Shown: positions 10,415 through 20,022 of the stretch, piece after piece
Position numbering within the stretch: position 1 is the first letter of the stretch
Layout of the letters: each line of letters starts with the position of its first letter
Assembly (NCBI GenBank): GCA_020721065.1
Contig: DYNM01000026.1
Span: forward strand, 1-37,017
Reading direction: 5' to 3'
Length of the DNA: 37,017 nucleotides
From: Thiocystis violascens
Lineage (GTDB): Bacteria; Pseudomonadota; Gammaproteobacteria; Chromatiales; Chromatiaceae
Notes under the pieces: model-generated
Databases searched by the model: none
What the model saw: the letters and a program-made list of their open reading frames with translations, nothing else
What the model was told of the DNA's origin: nothing
Translations under genes and position numbers: made by a program

Positions 10415-10906
10415 ATGCTGGCGGCAGATAGTTCCCTCACTCTTTTAGCGCAGCGCGTCGTCGAACCACTGGGGTTTGAACTCGTGGGCGTGGAACTGTT
10501 CCAGCACGGAGCTGGTGCCACGCTGCGGGTTTATATCGATCATGCACGCGGCATCACGCTGGACGATTGCAGCGCGGTGAGTCACCAGTTGAGCGGGGTG
10601 CTGGACGTCGAAGACCCGCTGCCGGGGCACTACGATTTAGAAATTTCATCGCCGGGTTTGGATCGCCCGCTGGTCTTTCCGGCACATTTTTTACGCTTTG
10701 TCGATCATCGTGTTCGCATTCGGTTGACTGAAAAACTGGAAGGACGGCGCAAATTTGATGGTCTGCTGCGGGGATATGCGTCCGGGATCGTGACCTTGGA
10801 AGCCGATGAGCGGCTGTGGGCGTTGCCGCTGGCGCAGATCGACACCGCCCGCTTGGTGGCAGATTGTCGTGCGTTTCCCCCCGCAGGTGCTGACCATGTG
10901 GCGTGA
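10415..10906 (+). CDS. rimP: Ribosome maturation factor RimP
   Basis: This 163-residue protein assists assembly of the 30S subunit. The N-terminal domain has PLGFELVGVELF and LRVYIDHARGITLDDC; the linker has the hallmark YDLEISSPGLDRPL near 75-90; the C-terminal SH3-like domain follows. Length and order match RimP. Start: ATG at 10415, in-frame with the conserved domain; a GGT lies 8 bases upstream, so the ribosome site is weak. It heads the rimP-nusA-infB-rbfA-truB series, and the nusA start is 33 bases downstream of its stop. A terminator hairpin directly upstream suggests control by transcript read-through. Confidence 0.95.
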   Translation: MLAADSSLTLLAQRVVEPLGFELVGVELFQHGAGATLRVYIDHARGITLDDCSAVSHQLSGVLDVEDPLPGHYDLEISSPGLDRPLVFPAHFLRFVDHRVRIRLTEKLEGRRKFDGLLRGYASGIVTLEADERLWALPLAQIDTARLVADCRAFPPAGADHVA

Positions 10907-10939
10907 TAGAACGAACGTTTTGAGTTGGATAAACATGGC

Positions 10940-12439
10940 ATGAGTAAAGAGATTTTGCTGGTCGTTGAGGCCGTTTCCAACGAAAAGGACGTGCCTGCGC
11001 AAGTGATTTTTGAAGCCATCGAAGCGGCGCTGGCATCGGCGACCCGCAAAAAACAAGGTGGGGATGTCGATGTGCGGGTGTTGATTGACCGCAAGACTGG
11101 CGATTACCGCACTTTTCGGCGCTGGGAAATCGTCACCGATCCCGATGGTGGTCTCGATGCGCCCGCTCGCCAGATCACGGCATCTGCGGCGGCAATCCTC
11201 GAACCGACTTTGAACGTTGGCGAGTTTATTGAAGAAGAAATTGAGTCGGAATTGTTTGGGCGCATCGCCGCGCAAACTGCGAAACAGGTGATCGTGCAAA
11301 AGGTGCGCGATGCCGAACGCGCCAAAGTGGTGTCGAGTTTCGTGGAGCGCAAAGGTCAGCTTGTGACCGGCATCGTGAAAAAGTCCGAGCGCGGTTCGAT
11401 TTTGCTTGATCTCGGCAATAACGCCGAGGCGATGATTCCGCGTGAGCATTTGATTCCGCGTGAATCTGTCCGCGCTGGCGACCGGATGCGCGGTTATTTG
11501 TATGACGTGCGCTCGGAAGTGAAAGGCCCGCAATTGTTTGTCAGCCGCACTGCGCCGGAATTGCTAATTGAATTATTCAAATTAGAAGTGCCAGAAGTTG
11601 GCGAGGGCTTGATTCAAATTCTCGGTGCTGCCCGTGATCCCGGCTCCCGCGCCAAAATCGCTGTGCGCACCACCGATCCGCGCATTGATCCGGTGGGTGC
11701 CTGCGTGGGAATGCGCGGAGCGCGGGTGCAGGCGGTGTCGAATGAACTCAACGGCGAGCGTGTGGACATCATTCTGTGGGATGACAATCCGGCGCAGTTC
11801 GTGATTAACGCCATGTCGCCAGCCGATGTCGTGTCTATCGTCATCGACGAGGAATCTCGCAGCATGGATGTGGCGGTGAAAGAGGAGAATTTGGCGCAAG
11901 CGATTGGGCGGTTTGGGCAAAATGTGCGCCTCGCCACGCAGTTGAGTGGCTGGGAACTCAACGTGATGAATGAGCAGGATGCTGCGGTTAAAAGTGAGCA
12001 GGAAGCGCGGCGCACGGTGCAGAATTTTGTGACCCAGCTCGGCGTGGACGAGACCGTCGCGGCCGTGTTGGTTGAAGAAGGATTTACCACTGTTGACGAG
12101 GTGGCGTATGTCCCCCTCGCCGAGATGCAGGCCATTGACGATTTTGATGATGACACCATTGAGATGCTGCGCGAACGTGCCAACGACGTGTTGTTGACCC
12201 GCGCTATTGCATCTGAAGAAGGCGTCAGACCAACGCTGGCAGCAGAACTGCTGGCGCTGGCTGATATGGATGACACACTGGCCGAGGCGTTAGCAGCGCG
12301 GGGCGTTGTGACCCTAGACGATCTCGCCGAACAGTCCGTTGACGAACTCATGGACATTGCAGGCATGGATGCGGAGCGGGCAGGCCGCTTAATTATGAAG
12401 GCACGCGAACCTTGGTTCGCCGATGCCGCCGAGGAATAG
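10940..12439 (+). CDS. nusA: Transcription termination/antitermination factor NusA
   Basis: This 499-residue RNA-polymerase-associated factor governs pausing, termination and rRNA antitermination. The N-terminal domain starts [16 protein letters not shown], and the S1 domain contains [21 protein letters not shown] near 138-158. The KH pair includes [17 protein letters not shown], and the [19 protein letters not shown] and [17 protein letters not shown] segments follow. Two C-terminal acidic repeats (about 360-495, [16 protein letters not shown] and [15 protein letters not shown]) are present, as in gammaproteobacteria. Start: ATG at 10940 matches the family; an in-frame TTG at 10925 would add MDKHG. 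infB begins 16 bases after its stop. It may regulate its own operon through the two terminators ahead of rimP. Confidence 0.96.
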   Translation: MSKEILLVVEAVSNEKDVPAQVIFEAIEAALASATRKKQGGDVDVRVLIDRKTGDYRTFRRWEIVTDPDGGLDAPARQITASAAAILEPTLNVGEFIEEEIESELFGRIAAQTAKQVIVQKVRDAERAKVVSSFVERKGQLVTGIVKKSERGSILLDLGNNAEAMIPREHLIPRESVRAGDRMRGYLYDVRSEVKGPQLFVSRTAPELLIELFKLEVPEVGEGLIQILGAARDPGSRAKIAVRTTDPRIDPVGACVGMRGARVQAVSNELNGERVDIILWDDNPAQFVINAMSPADVVSIVIDEESRSMDVAVKEENLAQAIGRFGQNVRLATQLSGWELNVMNEQDAAVKSEQEARRTVQNFVTQLGVDETVAAVLVEEGFTTVDEVAYVPLAEMQAIDDFDDDTIEMLRERANDVLLTRAIASEEGVRPTLAAELLALADMDDTLAEALAARGVVTLDDLAEQSVDELMDIAGMDAERAGRLIMKAREPWFADAAEE

Positions 12440-12455
12440 AGGTAAAGATCAATCC

Positions 12456-15413
12456 ATGAGTGAAGTCACGGTCAAACAACTTGCGGCATCAATTGGCATT
12501 CCGATTGAGCGCCTCCTCACCCAACTGAATGAAGCCGGCATTAGCGCCAGCGGTGCAGATGCGACGCTGACGGAACAGGAGAAGGTCAAGCTCCTTGGCT
12601 ATCTGCGCCGCAGTCACGGTAAAGAAACCGATGATGGTGCTGCCGCGCCCAATCAGGTCACGATCAAGCGCAAATCCGTCAGCGAGCTGCGCCAAACCCC
12701 ACCGGCTCCGCGCAGCACCGCTGGCGTTCGTCCAGCGCCACCAGCGCGAGGCGGTAAAACTGTGAGCGTCGAAGTTCGGCGCAAACGGACTTACGTCAAA
12801 CGCGATGGCGATGGGGCTGCTCCTGCTGCGCCAGCCGCTTCTGCGCCGACCACGCCAGCCCCAACTGCTTCTGCACCGCCGCCCTCATCGCGCCGTCAAT
12901 CTGAGCGTCCGCCCCGGCGGGAACGGGCACCCGCGCCGCCGGTGTATGACGAAATGCGGCGGCGTACCGAGCTGCAAGCCTTGCGAGCAGAGCAGGAAGC
13001 GCGGCGGTTTGCTGAATTAGAAAATGAAGAATTGCGCTCGCGTGAAGAAGCTGTACGGCGTCGCGCTGCGGAAGAGGTGCGCAAAGCGGAGGAAGAAGTG
13101 CGGCGGCAAGCTGAGGAAGCTGCTCGCATTGAAGCGGAACGACTTGCGGCAGTGGCGGCGGCTGAAGCTGCGGCACAACAAGCGGCACTTGCAGCAGCAG
13201 CGCCGGTTGAGGTGGCAGTAGTTGAGGCTGCTGCGCCAGCTCCAGTCGATGCTGTTGCTGAGGTTGCGATTGATGAGCCAGTTGCTGCCGCTGCTCCGGT
13301 TGTGGCACCGCGCCCCAAAGCTGCGCCCGCTGCCCGACGTCCAGCATCTTCTGCTCCCGGTGCCGGTGCTGCGTCAGCTCCGCCACGTCGCGCTGAAACT
13401 GCCAACAAGCCGGTGAAAAAGGGTGGCGTTAAAAAGCCGGCTGAGGTGGAAGAAAAAGAAAAGGATCGTGCAGTTAAAAAGGCTCCGCGTAAGGAGTCCA
13501 TTCGGGTGCGGGAGCTGATCGTGACGCCACGCGCTGCTGATTATGAGGAAGTTGAAGCCGGGCTGGCTGGCAATCGCGGGATGCGGCGGCGGAAAAAGAC
13601 CAAGCCGGAGTTGCAAGATAAGCACGTTTTCCAAAAACCGACTGCGCCAGTCGTGCGCGAAGTTGAGATTCCTGAGCTGATTAGCGTGGCGGAATTGGCT
13701 AATCGGATGTCGATCAAGGGTTCTGTGGTCATCAAGGAACTGTTTAAGCAGGGCATGATGGTCACGATTAACCAGATGCTGGATCGGGACACCGCCACGC
13801 TGGTGGTTGAGGAACTCGGTCATACGCCAGTGATTGCTGATCTGCGCGATGCGGAAGGCACGTTGCTGGATGAAATGCAGGAACAGGTCGATCAAACCGA
13901 AGCTCTGCCGCGTCCGCCAGTCGTGACGATCATGGGTCACGTCGATCACGGCAAGACGTCGCTGTTGGATTACATCCGCCGTACTCGCGTTGCGTCCGGT
14001 GAAGCGGGCGGGATTACGCAGCATATCGGCGCATATCACGTCGAAACGGCGAAGGGCACGGTGTCATTTTTAGACACGCCCGGTCACGCAGCGTTCTCGG
14101 CGATGCGGGCGCGGGGCGCGAAAGTGACTGACATCGTGATTCTGGTGGTCGCTGCCGATGATGGCGTGATGCCGCAGACAATTGAGGCGATTCAACACGC
14201 TCGTGCTGCGAAAGCGCCATTAATCGTCGCGCTCAATAAGATGGATAAGCCAGCCGCCAATCCTGACAAGGTGATTCAGGAACTCAGCCAGCACGAGGTG
14301 CAGGTTGAGGAATGGGGCGGCGATACGATGCTGGTGCGGGTGTCGGCAAAAAGCGGGTTGGGAATTGACGATCTGTTGGATGCTGTGTTGCTGCAAGCAG
14401 AAGTGCTCGAACTCAAAGCGCCAATTGATGGCCCGGCACGCGGCGCGATTGTGGAGTCCAGTCTGGATAAAGGACGCGGACCGGTGGCGACGGTGCTGGT
14501 GCAAAGCGGCACCTTGCGGCGCGGCGACATCATTGTCAGCGGCGGCGAATATGGTCGCGTGCGGGCGATGTTCAATGAAGCTGGCGCTCCGGTCGAATCG
14601 GCGGGGCCGTCAATTCCGGTGCAGGTGCTGGGTTTATCCGGTACGCCCAAAGCTGGCGATGATGTGATGGTGGTCAACGATGAGCGGCGGGCGCGGGAAG
14701 TGGCGGAATTCCGCTCGGCGCGGTCGCGGCAAAGTCGTTTCGATGAGCAGCGCGGCGTCAGTCTGGATCAGCTCTTTTCGCAGATCAAAGATGGTGAGCA
14801 AAAGAGCGTCAACATCATTTTGAAGGCGGATGTGCAGGGCAGTTTGGAGGCGCTGAAAGACAGCTTGCTCAAGCTGGCGAACGATGAGGTCAAGCTGGCG
14901 ATTGTCGCTTCTGGCGTCGGTGGTCTCACCGAATCGGATGCCAATCTCGCGGTCACGTCGAGCGCGATCTTGCTGGGTTTCAACGTTCGCGCTGATGCCA
15001 GTGCGCGGCGCATCGTTGAGGAAAAAGGCCTCGATCTGCGGTATTACAGCATCATTTATGAGCTGATTGATGATGTGAAAAAGGCAATAGCTGGCTTGCT
15101 CAGTCCGATTGTCACCGAGGACATCATTGGGTTGGCGCAGGTGCGCGATGTGTTCCGTTCGTCGAAATATGGCGCGATTGCTGGCTGTTTGGTGACTGAG
15201 GGCGCGATTCGCCGCAGCAGCCCAATTCGGGTGTTGCGCAATAACGTTGTGGTTTATGAAGGTGCGCTGGAATCGTTGCGGCGGTTTAAGGATGACGTGA
15301 CTGAAGTCAAGGCGGGCACTGAGTGCGGTATTGGCGTCAAAAATTACAACGATGTGCAGCCCGGTGATCAAATTGAAGTGTTTGAGCGCACCGAACGGGC
15401 GCGGGTGCTGTAA
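12456..15413 (+). CDS. infB: Translation initiation factor IF-2
   Basis: This 985-residue GTPase brings fMet-tRNA to the 30S subunit and drives subunit joining. It opens with an IF2_N domain ([18 protein letters not shown]). A long Ala/Pro/Glu/Arg-rich linker follows (about 60-330), with coiled-coil [18 protein letters not shown] patterns, and then a second IF2_N-like domain (about 409-460). The G domain has [11 protein letters not shown] at about 494-504, DTPGH and NKMDKP, followed by the beta-barrel, spacer and tRNA-binding C-terminal domains ending ERTERARVL. Start: ATG at 12456 with GAGGT 12 bases upstream; an in-frame ATG at 12423 lies inside nusA. It is long for the family because of the linker, as in E. 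coli-type IF-2. rbfA starts 3 bases after its stop. Confidence 0.96.
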   Translation: MSEVTVKQLAASIGIPIERLLTQLNEAGISASGADATLTEQEKVKLLGYLRRSHGKETDDGAAAPNQVTIKRKSVSELRQTPPAPRSTAGVRPAPPARGGKTVSVEVRRKRTYVKRDGDGAAPAAPAASAPTTPAPTASAPPPSSRRQSERPPRRERAPAPPVYDEMRRRTELQALRAEQEARRFAELENEELRSREEAVRRRAAEEVRKAEEEVRRQAEEAARIEAERLAAVAAAEAAAQQAALAAAAPVEVAVVEAAAPAPVDAVAEVAIDEPVAAAAPVVAPRPKAAPAARRPASSAPGAGAASAPPRRAETANKPVKKGGVKKPAEVEEKEKDRAVKKAPRKESIRVRELIVTPRAADYEEVEAGLAGNRGMRRRKKTKPELQDKHVFQKPTAPVVREVEIPELISVAELANRMSIKGSVVIKELFKQGMMVTINQMLDRDTATLVVEELGHTPVIADLRDAEGTLLDEMQEQVDQTEALPRPPVVTIMGHVDHGKTSLLDYIRRTRVASGEAGGITQHIGAYHVETAKGTVSFLDTPGHAAFSAMRARGAKVTDIVILVVAADDGVMPQTIEAIQHARAAKAPLIVALNKMDKPAANPDKVIQELSQHEVQVEEWGGDTMLVRVSAKSGLGIDDLLDAVLLQAEVLELKAPIDGPARGAIVESSLDKGRGPVATVLVQSGTLRRGDIIVSGGEYGRVRAMFNEAGAPVESAGPSIPVQVLGLSGTPKAGDDVMVVNDERRAREVAEFRSARSRQSRFDEQRGVSLDQLFSQIKDGEQKSVNIILKADVQGSLEALKDSLLKLANDEVKLAIVASGVGGLTESDANLAVTSSAILLGFNVRADASARRIVEEKGLDLRYYSIIYELIDDVKKAIAGLLSPIVTEDIIGLAQVRDVFRSSKYGAIAGCLVTEGAIRRSSPIRVLRNNVVVYEGALESLRRFKDDVTEVKAGTECGIGVKNYNDVQPGDQIEVFERTERARVL

Positions 15414-15416
15414 TCA

Positions 15417-15818
15417 GTGAAGGCGTTTTCCCGCACTGATCGAATTGGAACGGAATTGCGCCGCGAGTTGGCGCAATTGCTGCGCGATCAAGTCCGCGAT
15501 CCGCGTCTCGCCAATATCACGGTACACGAGGTGCGGGTGACGCGAGATTTGGCGCACGCCAAAGTCTTTTTCACCTGCTTTGAGAGTGATGAAATTAATC
15601 CATTACAACAAGGATTGAAATCAAAAACGCAGGAGCGGCTGCTCAACGGACGCTTGGCGGGTTTTCTCCGCCACGCGCTGGCGCAAACGGTGCAACTGCG
15701 CACGATTCCGCAACTGCATTTTGTCTTTGATGAATCAATTGGTTACGGCGAACGGTTATCCACGTTGATCGACCAAGCAGTTGCAACCGCCTCCACCGAA
15801 CAGGAGCTGCAACCATGA
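15417..15818 (+). CDS. rbfA: Ribosome-binding factor A
   Basis: This 133-residue KH-type protein helps mature the 5' end of 16S rRNA during cold and 30S assembly. It contains FSRTDRIGTELRRELAQLLRDQVRDPRL and ITVHEVRVTRDLAHAKVFFT regions, and ends with RTIPQLHFVFDESIGYGERL. Start: GTG at 15417, 3 bases after the infB stop, so translation is probably coupled. Compared with E. coli RbfA, residues around 62-75 (LQQGLKSKTQERLLNGR) look like a short insertion before the GFLR motif. That stretch carries an 18-base sequence repeated upstream of the antitoxin-like gene at 16759. The 3' end overlaps truB by 4 bases (ATGA). Confidence 0.93.
   Translation: MKAFSRTDRIGTELRRELAQLLRDQVRDPRLANITVHEVRVTRDLAHAKVFFTCFESDEINPLQQGLKSKTQERLLNGRLAGFLRHALAQTVQLRTIPQLHFVFDESIGYGERLSTLIDQAVATASTEQELQP
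15604..15621 (+). repeat. 18-base direct repeat, copy 1 (inside rbfA)
   Basis: TACAACAAGGATTGAAAT here is identical to 16738-16755. Here it is coding, in an AT-rich patch of rbfA. An 18-base identity within a 37 kb window is unlikely by chance, but only two copies were noticed. Confidence 0.5.
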
Positions 15819-16732
15819 GCCGTCGCCGTAATTCTGGCCGGAATATCACCGGCATTCTGCTGCTTGATAAGCCGCTGCATCTCAGCTCGAACGATGCGCT
15901 GCAACGGGTTAAGCGCATTTATCGCGCCGCCAAAGCCGGTCACACCGGCAGTCTTGATCCGCTGGCGACGGGTTTATTGCCGTGCTGTTTGGGCGATGCC
16001 ACCAAGTTTTCTGCGTTTTTATTGGATGCCGATAAATGGTATCGGGTGCGGGTGCGGCTGGGTGTGACCACGACGACGGCTGATGCCGAGGGCGAGATCG
16101 TGGCGACGCTGCCGGTGGAAAACATTGATGCAGCGCGGATTGAAACGGTGCTGCGCGGGTTTCGCGGCAGCATTCAGCAGATGCCGCCGATGCACTCCGC
16201 GCTCAAGCACAACGGGCAGCGGCTGTACAAACTGGCGCGGCAAGGCATTGAAGTGGAACGTCAACCGCGTCCGATTGAGATTTTTGCGTTGGAGCTTCTC
16301 AGCGTTGACTTGCCGGAAATTGAGCTGAATGTGCATTGCTCTAAAGGGACTTATGTGCGCACGTTGGCCGAAGATATTGGGCGCGAACTCGGTTGCGGCG
16401 GGCACGTCAGCCAACTGCGGCGCACCGGCGTTGGTCCGTATCTGGAAGCGGAAACGCCTTTTGTGACGCTGGATGAGATTGCGGCGATGGCGGATGACGA
16501 CACGCCGCAGCGCTTGGATGCGCACTTGCTGGCGCTGGATTCGGCGCTCGGACACTGGCCAGCGGTGAAATTATCCAAAGATTCAGCGTTTTATTTGGGT
16601 CAAGGTCAAGCGGTGGTGGTTCCACAAGCGCCGACTTCGGGCCTGTTAAGGCTTTATGATCCGTCGCAGAAGTTCATCGGCGTCGGAACTATTGCCGACG
16701 ACGGCAAAGTGCAGCCTAAACGCTTGATTTAA
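15815..16732 (+). CDS. truB: tRNA pseudouridine(55) synthase TruB
   Basis: This 305-residue enzyme converts U55 to pseudouridine in the T-loop of tRNAs. The catalytic motif GHTGSLDPLATGLL holds the nucleophile Asp48. KWYRVRVRLGVTTTTADAEGE, QQMPPMHSALKHNGQRLYKLAR and SKGTYVRTLAEDIG are the other conserved blocks. A C-terminal PUA-like region runs from about 245 to the end. Start: ATG at 15815 in the ATGA overlap with rbfA. In most gammaproteobacteria rpsO follows directly; here a toxin-antitoxin remnant sits between them. Confidence 0.96.
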   Translation: MSRRRNSGRNITGILLLDKPLHLSSNDALQRVKRIYRAAKAGHTGSLDPLATGLLPCCLGDATKFSAFLLDADKWYRVRVRLGVTTTTADAEGEIVATLPVENIDAARIETVLRGFRGSIQQMPPMHSALKHNGQRLYKLARQGIEVERQPRPIEIFALELLSVDLPEIELNVHCSKGTYVRTLAEDIGRELGCGGHVSQLRRTGVGPYLEAETPFVTLDEIAAMADDDTPQRLDAHLLALDSALGHWPAVKLSKDSAFYLGQGQAVVVPQAPTSGLLRLYDPSQKFIGVGTIADDGKVQPKRLI

Positions 16733-16737
16733 TCCAA

Positions 16738-16755
16738 TACAACAAGGATTGAAAT
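16738..16755 (+). repeat. 18-base direct repeat, copy 2 (upstream of antitoxin-like gene)
   Basis: This is identical to 15604-15621 inside rbfA. Here the AAGGA within the repeat serves as the ribosome-binding site of the small gene at 16759, which begins 4 bases after the repeat. Confidence 0.5.
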
Positions 16756-16758
16756 GTC

Positions 16759-16956
16759 GTGCAAATAGAACTCTTGGAACAACAGATTGCAGAATTAGAT
16801 GATGTTTCATTTTCTAAGCTGCGCGATTGGATATTTGCATCTGATCAAGCACGTTGGGACAAACAGCTCGAAACTGATTCAAATAGTGGTCAACTTGATT
16901 TTCTTATCAATGCCGCATTGCTTGAATATGAAGCAGGAACGACGAGAGACCTTTGA
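16759..16956 (+). CDS. Antitoxin-like small protein
   Basis: This encodes a 65-residue acidic, helical protein with a KLRDWIF...RWDKQLETDSNSG-LDFLI-AAL-EYEAG pattern. Small proteins of this pattern commonly precede a RelE/ParE-like toxin gene and are taken to be the antitoxin. I recognise this from family context, not from a firm domain match. Start: GTG at 16759 with AAGGA 10 bases upstream. The partner toxin is present only as a start (see 16953-16988), so it is an orphan. It sits between truB and rpsO, where housekeeping genes are usually adjacent, which suggests later insertion. Its codon use is more AT-rich than that of truB and pnp. Confidence 0.6.
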   Translation: MQIELLEQQIAELDDVSFSKLRDWIFASDQARWDKQLETDSNSGQLDFLINAALLEYEAGTTRDL

Positions 16957-16988
16957 AACATAAAACAGCCAGAGCTTCTCAAAATTAA
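16953..16988 (+). pseudogene. Remnant start of a toxin gene
   Basis: A TTG at 16953 overlaps the antitoxin stop and begins the short frame L/M-K-H-K-T-A-R-A-S-Q-N, ending in TAA. Partner toxins of this antitoxin type often begin with a similar M-K-H-x-T peptide in the same overlap position. Only 11 codons remain, so the rest of a roughly 90-residue toxin would be deleted. This is an inference from a very short match. Confidence 0.3.
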
Positions 16989-17010
16989 AAAAACAACACC
17001 ATCCAACCCT

Positions 17011-17038
17011 ATTTCCCTGATGTCATTGTTGGGGAAAT
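17011..17038 (+). other. Inverted repeat upstream of rpsO
   Basis: ATTTCCC (17011-17017) and GGGAAAT (17032-17038) form a perfect 7-pair stem with a 14-base loop. It is either a leftover terminator of the antitoxin transcript or part of the rpsO leader. No clear rpsO promoter was found nearby. Confidence 0.35.
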
Positions 17039-17097
17039 TGTATTGAATCACTGTTGATTGAATACGGGTTTTTCACTCTCATTTATGGAGAATTGCA

Positions 17098-17367
17098 ATG
17101 ACAATGACCGCAGCAGATAAGAAAAAAGTCGTCGATGAATATGCGCGTGGCGCTGGCGATACGGGTTCCCCGGAAGTGCAGGTTGCATTATTGACCGCTC
17201 GCATTTTGCAATTGACTGGGCATTTTAAAGAACACAAACATGACCATCATTCGCGGCGCGGTTTGGTTCACATGGTAAATGCTCGCCGCAAATTGCTCGA
17301 TTACCTCAAGCGCAAAGACATCGACCGTTACCGCGATTTGATTGCGCGTTTGGGTCTGCGTCGCTAA
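17098..17367 (+). CDS. rpsO: 30S ribosomal protein S15
   Basis: This 89-residue primary-binding protein of the 30S subunit contacts 16S rRNA helices 20-22. The family signature runs from [17 protein letters not shown] to [23 protein letters not shown], and the end is [12 protein letters not shown]. Start: ATG at 17098 with GGAG 7 bases upstream; the in-frame ATG two codons later is less well placed. As usual it is followed by pnp, but with two terminator-like hairpins between them. E. coli S15 represses its own mRNA through a leader pseudoknot. I cannot confirm such a structure here by eye. Confidence 0.97.
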   Translation: MTMTAADKKKVVDEYARGAGDTGSPEVQVALLTARILQLTGHFKEHKHDHHSRRGLVHMVNARRKLLDYLKRKDIDRYRDLIARLGLRR

Positions 17368-17377
17368 ATCCCCCCAA

Positions 17378-17404
17378 CCCCCCTTTTCTAAAGGGGGGCT
17401 TTTT
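17378..17404 (+). terminator. Intrinsic terminator after rpsO
   Basis: CCCCCCTTT (17378-17386) pairs with AAAGGGGGG (17390-17398) across a TCT loop, followed by CTTTTTG. It starts 11 bases after the rpsO stop. Confidence 0.9.
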
Positions 17405-17411
17405 GCACGAG

Positions 17412-17448
17412 GGGCAAGGTGAGATCACAGTTCGCCTTGCCCTTTTTT
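17412..17448 (+). terminator. Second terminator-like hairpin in the pnp leader
   Basis: GGGCAAGG (17412-17419) pairs with CCTTGCCC (17435-17442), followed by TTTTTT. It follows the rpsO terminator by 7 bases and precedes pnp by 46. It may be a back-up terminator or an attenuator. E. coli pnp carries a leader hairpin that RNase III cuts, and this one could play that part. Confidence 0.75.
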
Positions 17449-17494
17449 GCTTGTCCTTTGAATTTCTGTTTTATCTTGCTCCGAGGAGACATCG

Positions 17495-19600
17495 GTGATT
17501 TCCAGCCCCAGCCCCATCGTCAAAGAATTCCAGTTCGGCACCCACCGCGTCCGGCTCGAAACCGGCGAAATCGCCCGTCAAGCCGACGGCGCAGTCTTGG
17601 TCAACATGGATGACACCGTGGTTTTTGTGACGGTCGTCGTAGATAAACGCTCCAACGTTGAGCGCGATTTCTTGCCATTGACCGTTGATTATCAAGAAAA
17701 AACTTATGCCGCTGGGCGCATCCCCGGCGGTTTTTTTCGGCGTGAAGGGCGTCCCAGCGAAGGCGAAATCCTCACCGCTCGCTTGATTGATCGTCCGGTG
17801 CGCCCGCTGTTTGCGGAAGGTTTTTGCAAAGAAGTTCAACTCATCGCCACCGTTAAATCGTTGAATCCGGCGGTCAATCCTGAAATTCCGGCGTTGATCG
17901 GCGCATCTGCGGCGCTGTCGATAGCGGGGCTGCCTTTTAACGGACCGATTGGTGCGGCGCGAGTCGGCTATAAAAATGGCGAGTACATTTTGAATCCCGC
18001 CATGATTGGGTTGGGGCCGGATTCCGATCTTGATTTGATCGTCGCTGGCACGGATCAAGCCGTGTTGATGGTCGAATCGGAAGCGCGGGGTCTGTCGGAA
18101 GAAGTGATGCTGGGCGCGGTGCTGTTTGGGCATCAGCAGTTCCAGTGCGTGATTCAAGCGATCCGCGAACTCGCCGCCGAGGTCAATAAACCTGCGTTGG
18201 CGTGGACGCCACCGCCACCAAATGCCGAACTCACCGCTGCCGTTGCGGCTGCCTGTGGTGAGCAGATCGCGGCTGCGTATCAAATCCGCGAAAAGCAGTT
18301 ACGTTACAGTACGTTAGATGTAGCACGGGCTGGCGCAGTCGCTGCGTTGACTGGTGGTGAAGCGCCGCAGTGGTCGGAAATGCAGGTGAAAACGGCAATC
18401 GAACATCTCGAAAGCCAGACCGTGCGCGGTTCCATTCTCGCTGGCAATCCGCGCATCGACGGACGCGACCGCCACACGGTGCGCCCCATCGCTATTCGCA
18501 CCAGCGTTCTGCCGCGCACGCACGGTTCGGCGCTGTTCACTCGCGGCGAAACCCAAGCGATGGTCATCACCACGCTCGGCACTGAACGCGATTCGCAGAT
18601 CATTGACGCGCTGGACGGCGAACGTCGTGAGCATTTCATGCTGCATTACAACTTCCCGCCGTTCTGCGTCGGCGAGATTGGGCGCGTTGGCAGCCCCAAA
18701 CGGCGCGAAATCGGGCACGGACGGCTGGCAAAACGCGGCATCTTGGCGGTCATGCCCAGCATCGAAGAGTTCCCGTATTCGGTGCGCGTGGTCTCGGAAA
18801 TCACCGAATCCAACGGCTCTAGTTCGATGGCGAGCGTGTGCGGCACCAGTTTGGCGTTGATGGACGCGGGTGTGCCGATTAAAGCGCCGGTCGCGGGCGT
18901 GGCGATGGGTTTGATTAAGGAAGGCGCGGAGTTTGCCGTCCTGACCGACATCATGGGCGACGAAGATCATCTCGGCGACATGGATTTCAAGGTCGCAGGC
19001 ACCGCAGACGGCATCAACGCGCTGCAAATGGACATCAAAATTGAAGGCATCACGCCGGAGATTATGGAGACCGCGCTGGCGCAGGCCAAAGCTGGGCGGC
19101 TGCACATTCTCGGCGAGATGAGCAAGGTCATCACCTCGCATCGCACCGAGATGTCAGAACACGCGCCGCGCATCATCGAGTTCAAAATTCACCCCGAAAA
19201 AATCCGCGATGTCATCGGCAAGGGCGGCGCAGTCATCCGTTCGATCACCGAGGAAACCGGCGCGACCATCGACATCAACGATGAAGGCGTGGTGAAGATT
19301 TTCTCGGTGGAGAAATCCGCTGGCGAAGAGGCGAAAAAGCGCATCCGCTTGATTACCGCTGATGTCGAAGTCGGCAAAATCTACGAGGGCAAGGTCGCTC
19401 GCTTGATGGATTTCGGCGCATTCGTGACGATTCTGCCGGGGCGCGATGGCTTGGTGCATATCTCGCAGATTTGCGAGGAGCGGGTGCAATCGGTCAGCGA
19501 TAAGCTGAAAGAAGGCGATCAGGTGCGGGTGAAGGTGCTGGAAGTGGACAAGCAGGGACGGATTCGCTTGAGCATGAAAGCTATCGAAATGGGCGAATAA
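17495..19600 (+). CDS. pnp: Polyribonucleotide nucleotidyltransferase (PNPase)
   Basis: This 701-residue enzyme degrades RNA 3' to 5' with phosphate and forms part of the degradosome. Two RNase PH domains flank an all-helical linker. [22 protein letters not shown] lies in the first, while [36 protein letters not shown] and the [19 protein letters not shown] catalytic block lie in the second. The KH domain starts near residue 565 with [15 protein letters not shown], and the S1 domain near 625-695 has [15 protein letters not shown]. Start: GTG at 17495 with GAGGAG 7 bases upstream. Its 3' end overlaps, antisense, the last 82 bases of the CobT-like gene. Confidence 0.97.
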   Translation: MISSPSPIVKEFQFGTHRVRLETGEIARQADGAVLVNMDDTVVFVTVVVDKRSNVERDFLPLTVDYQEKTYAAGRIPGGFFRREGRPSEGEILTARLIDRPVRPLFAEGFCKEVQLIATVKSLNPAVNPEIPALIGASAALSIAGLPFNGPIGAARVGYKNGEYILNPAMIGLGPDSDLDLIVAGTDQAVLMVESEARGLSEEVMLGAVLFGHQQFQCVIQAIRELAAEVNKPALAWTPPPPNAELTAAVAAACGEQIAAAYQIREKQLRYSTLDVARAGAVAALTGGEAPQWSEMQVKTAIEHLESQTVRGSILAGNPRIDGRDRHTVRPIAIRTSVLPRTHGSALFTRGETQAMVITTLGTERDSQIIDALDGERREHFMLHYNFPPFCVGEIGRVGSPKRREIGHGRLAKRGILAVMPSIEEFPYSVRVVSEITESNGSSSMASVCGTSLALMDAGVPIKAPVAGVAMGLIKEGAEFAVLTDIMGDEDHLGDMDFKVAGTADGINALQMDIKIEGITPEIMETALAQAKAGRLHILGEMSKVITSHRTEMSEHAPRIIEFKIHPEKIRDVIGKGGAVIRSITEETGATIDINDEGVVKIFSVEKSAGEEAKKRIRLITADVEVGKIYEGKVARLMDFGAFVTILPGRDGLVHISQICEERVQSVSDKLKEGDQVRVKVLEVDKQGRIRLSMKAIEMGE

Positions 19601-20022
19601 AGCCCCAACTGGGCGCTGGCAATTTGCGCTCCGACCAGCGCCGCCAGCTCCGACGTTCCCCACTGACGTAACCATTGATAACACGCGCCGCTGCCGCACT
19701 CATCCTGCGCCAGCGGCGTTTTGATGCCCATCAGCGCGGCTGGCACCAGCGCAATCAGCACCACGCGCTGCCGGTTGGCGAGCTTGGCGCGTTCCACCGC
19801 GTGGCGACCGACGCTCAACGCGACATCCAGCCGATGTTTATCAAGTGGCCAGCGCGGATCAAGTTCCAGCATTTCCAGATCACAGTGCGGATCAGCCAGC
19901 GCCGTCCACGCTGCGGCTGGCAGCGCACCAGCTCCAAACACAATGATCCGCCCCGGCTGCGCGATGCCGCTTGGCGGCGGTGAACACTCAGCAGGCGGAA
20001 TCGTCAACCAGCCCGGCTTCAC
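19519..20022 (-). CDS. Short CobT-like protein, probably degenerate
   Basis: This frame of 167 codons is not securely recognised. Pieces resemble nicotinate-nucleotide:dimethylbenzimidazole phosphoribosyltransferase (CobT): an N-terminal W-L-x-x-P, then a block like [15 protein letters not shown], an AALMGI remnant and [20 protein letters not shown]. In full CobT this last block is followed by LPVLLDGF and about 100 more residues with the catalytic Glu. Here the match ends at the pnp stop, and the last 26 residues are antisense to pnp coding sequence. The CobT signature GEMGIGNTT is also missing. Start: GTG at 20022 overlaps the cobD stop (GTGA); an ATG at 20064 is also in frame. Either a decayed CobT or a short unknown protein. 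Confidence 0.4.
   Translation of the reverse strand: MKPGWLTIPPAECSPPPSGIAQPGRIIVFGAGALPAAAWTALADPHCDLEMLELDPRWPLDKHRLDVALSVGRHAVERAKLANRQRVVLIALVPAALMGIKTPLAQDECGSGACYQWLRQWGTSELAALVGAQIASAQLGLYSPISIAFMLKRIRPCLSTSSTFTRT

Noticed and set aside
12796..13501. Minus-strand Ala/Ser-rich and Gln/Leu-rich frames inside infB
   Set aside because: They are antisense to the low-complexity linker of IF-2.
15604..16755. The 18-base repeat as part of a second CRISPR array
   Set aside because: GGATTGAAA resembles CRISPR repeat ends, but there are only two copies 1.1 kb apart, one inside rbfA, and no regular spacing.
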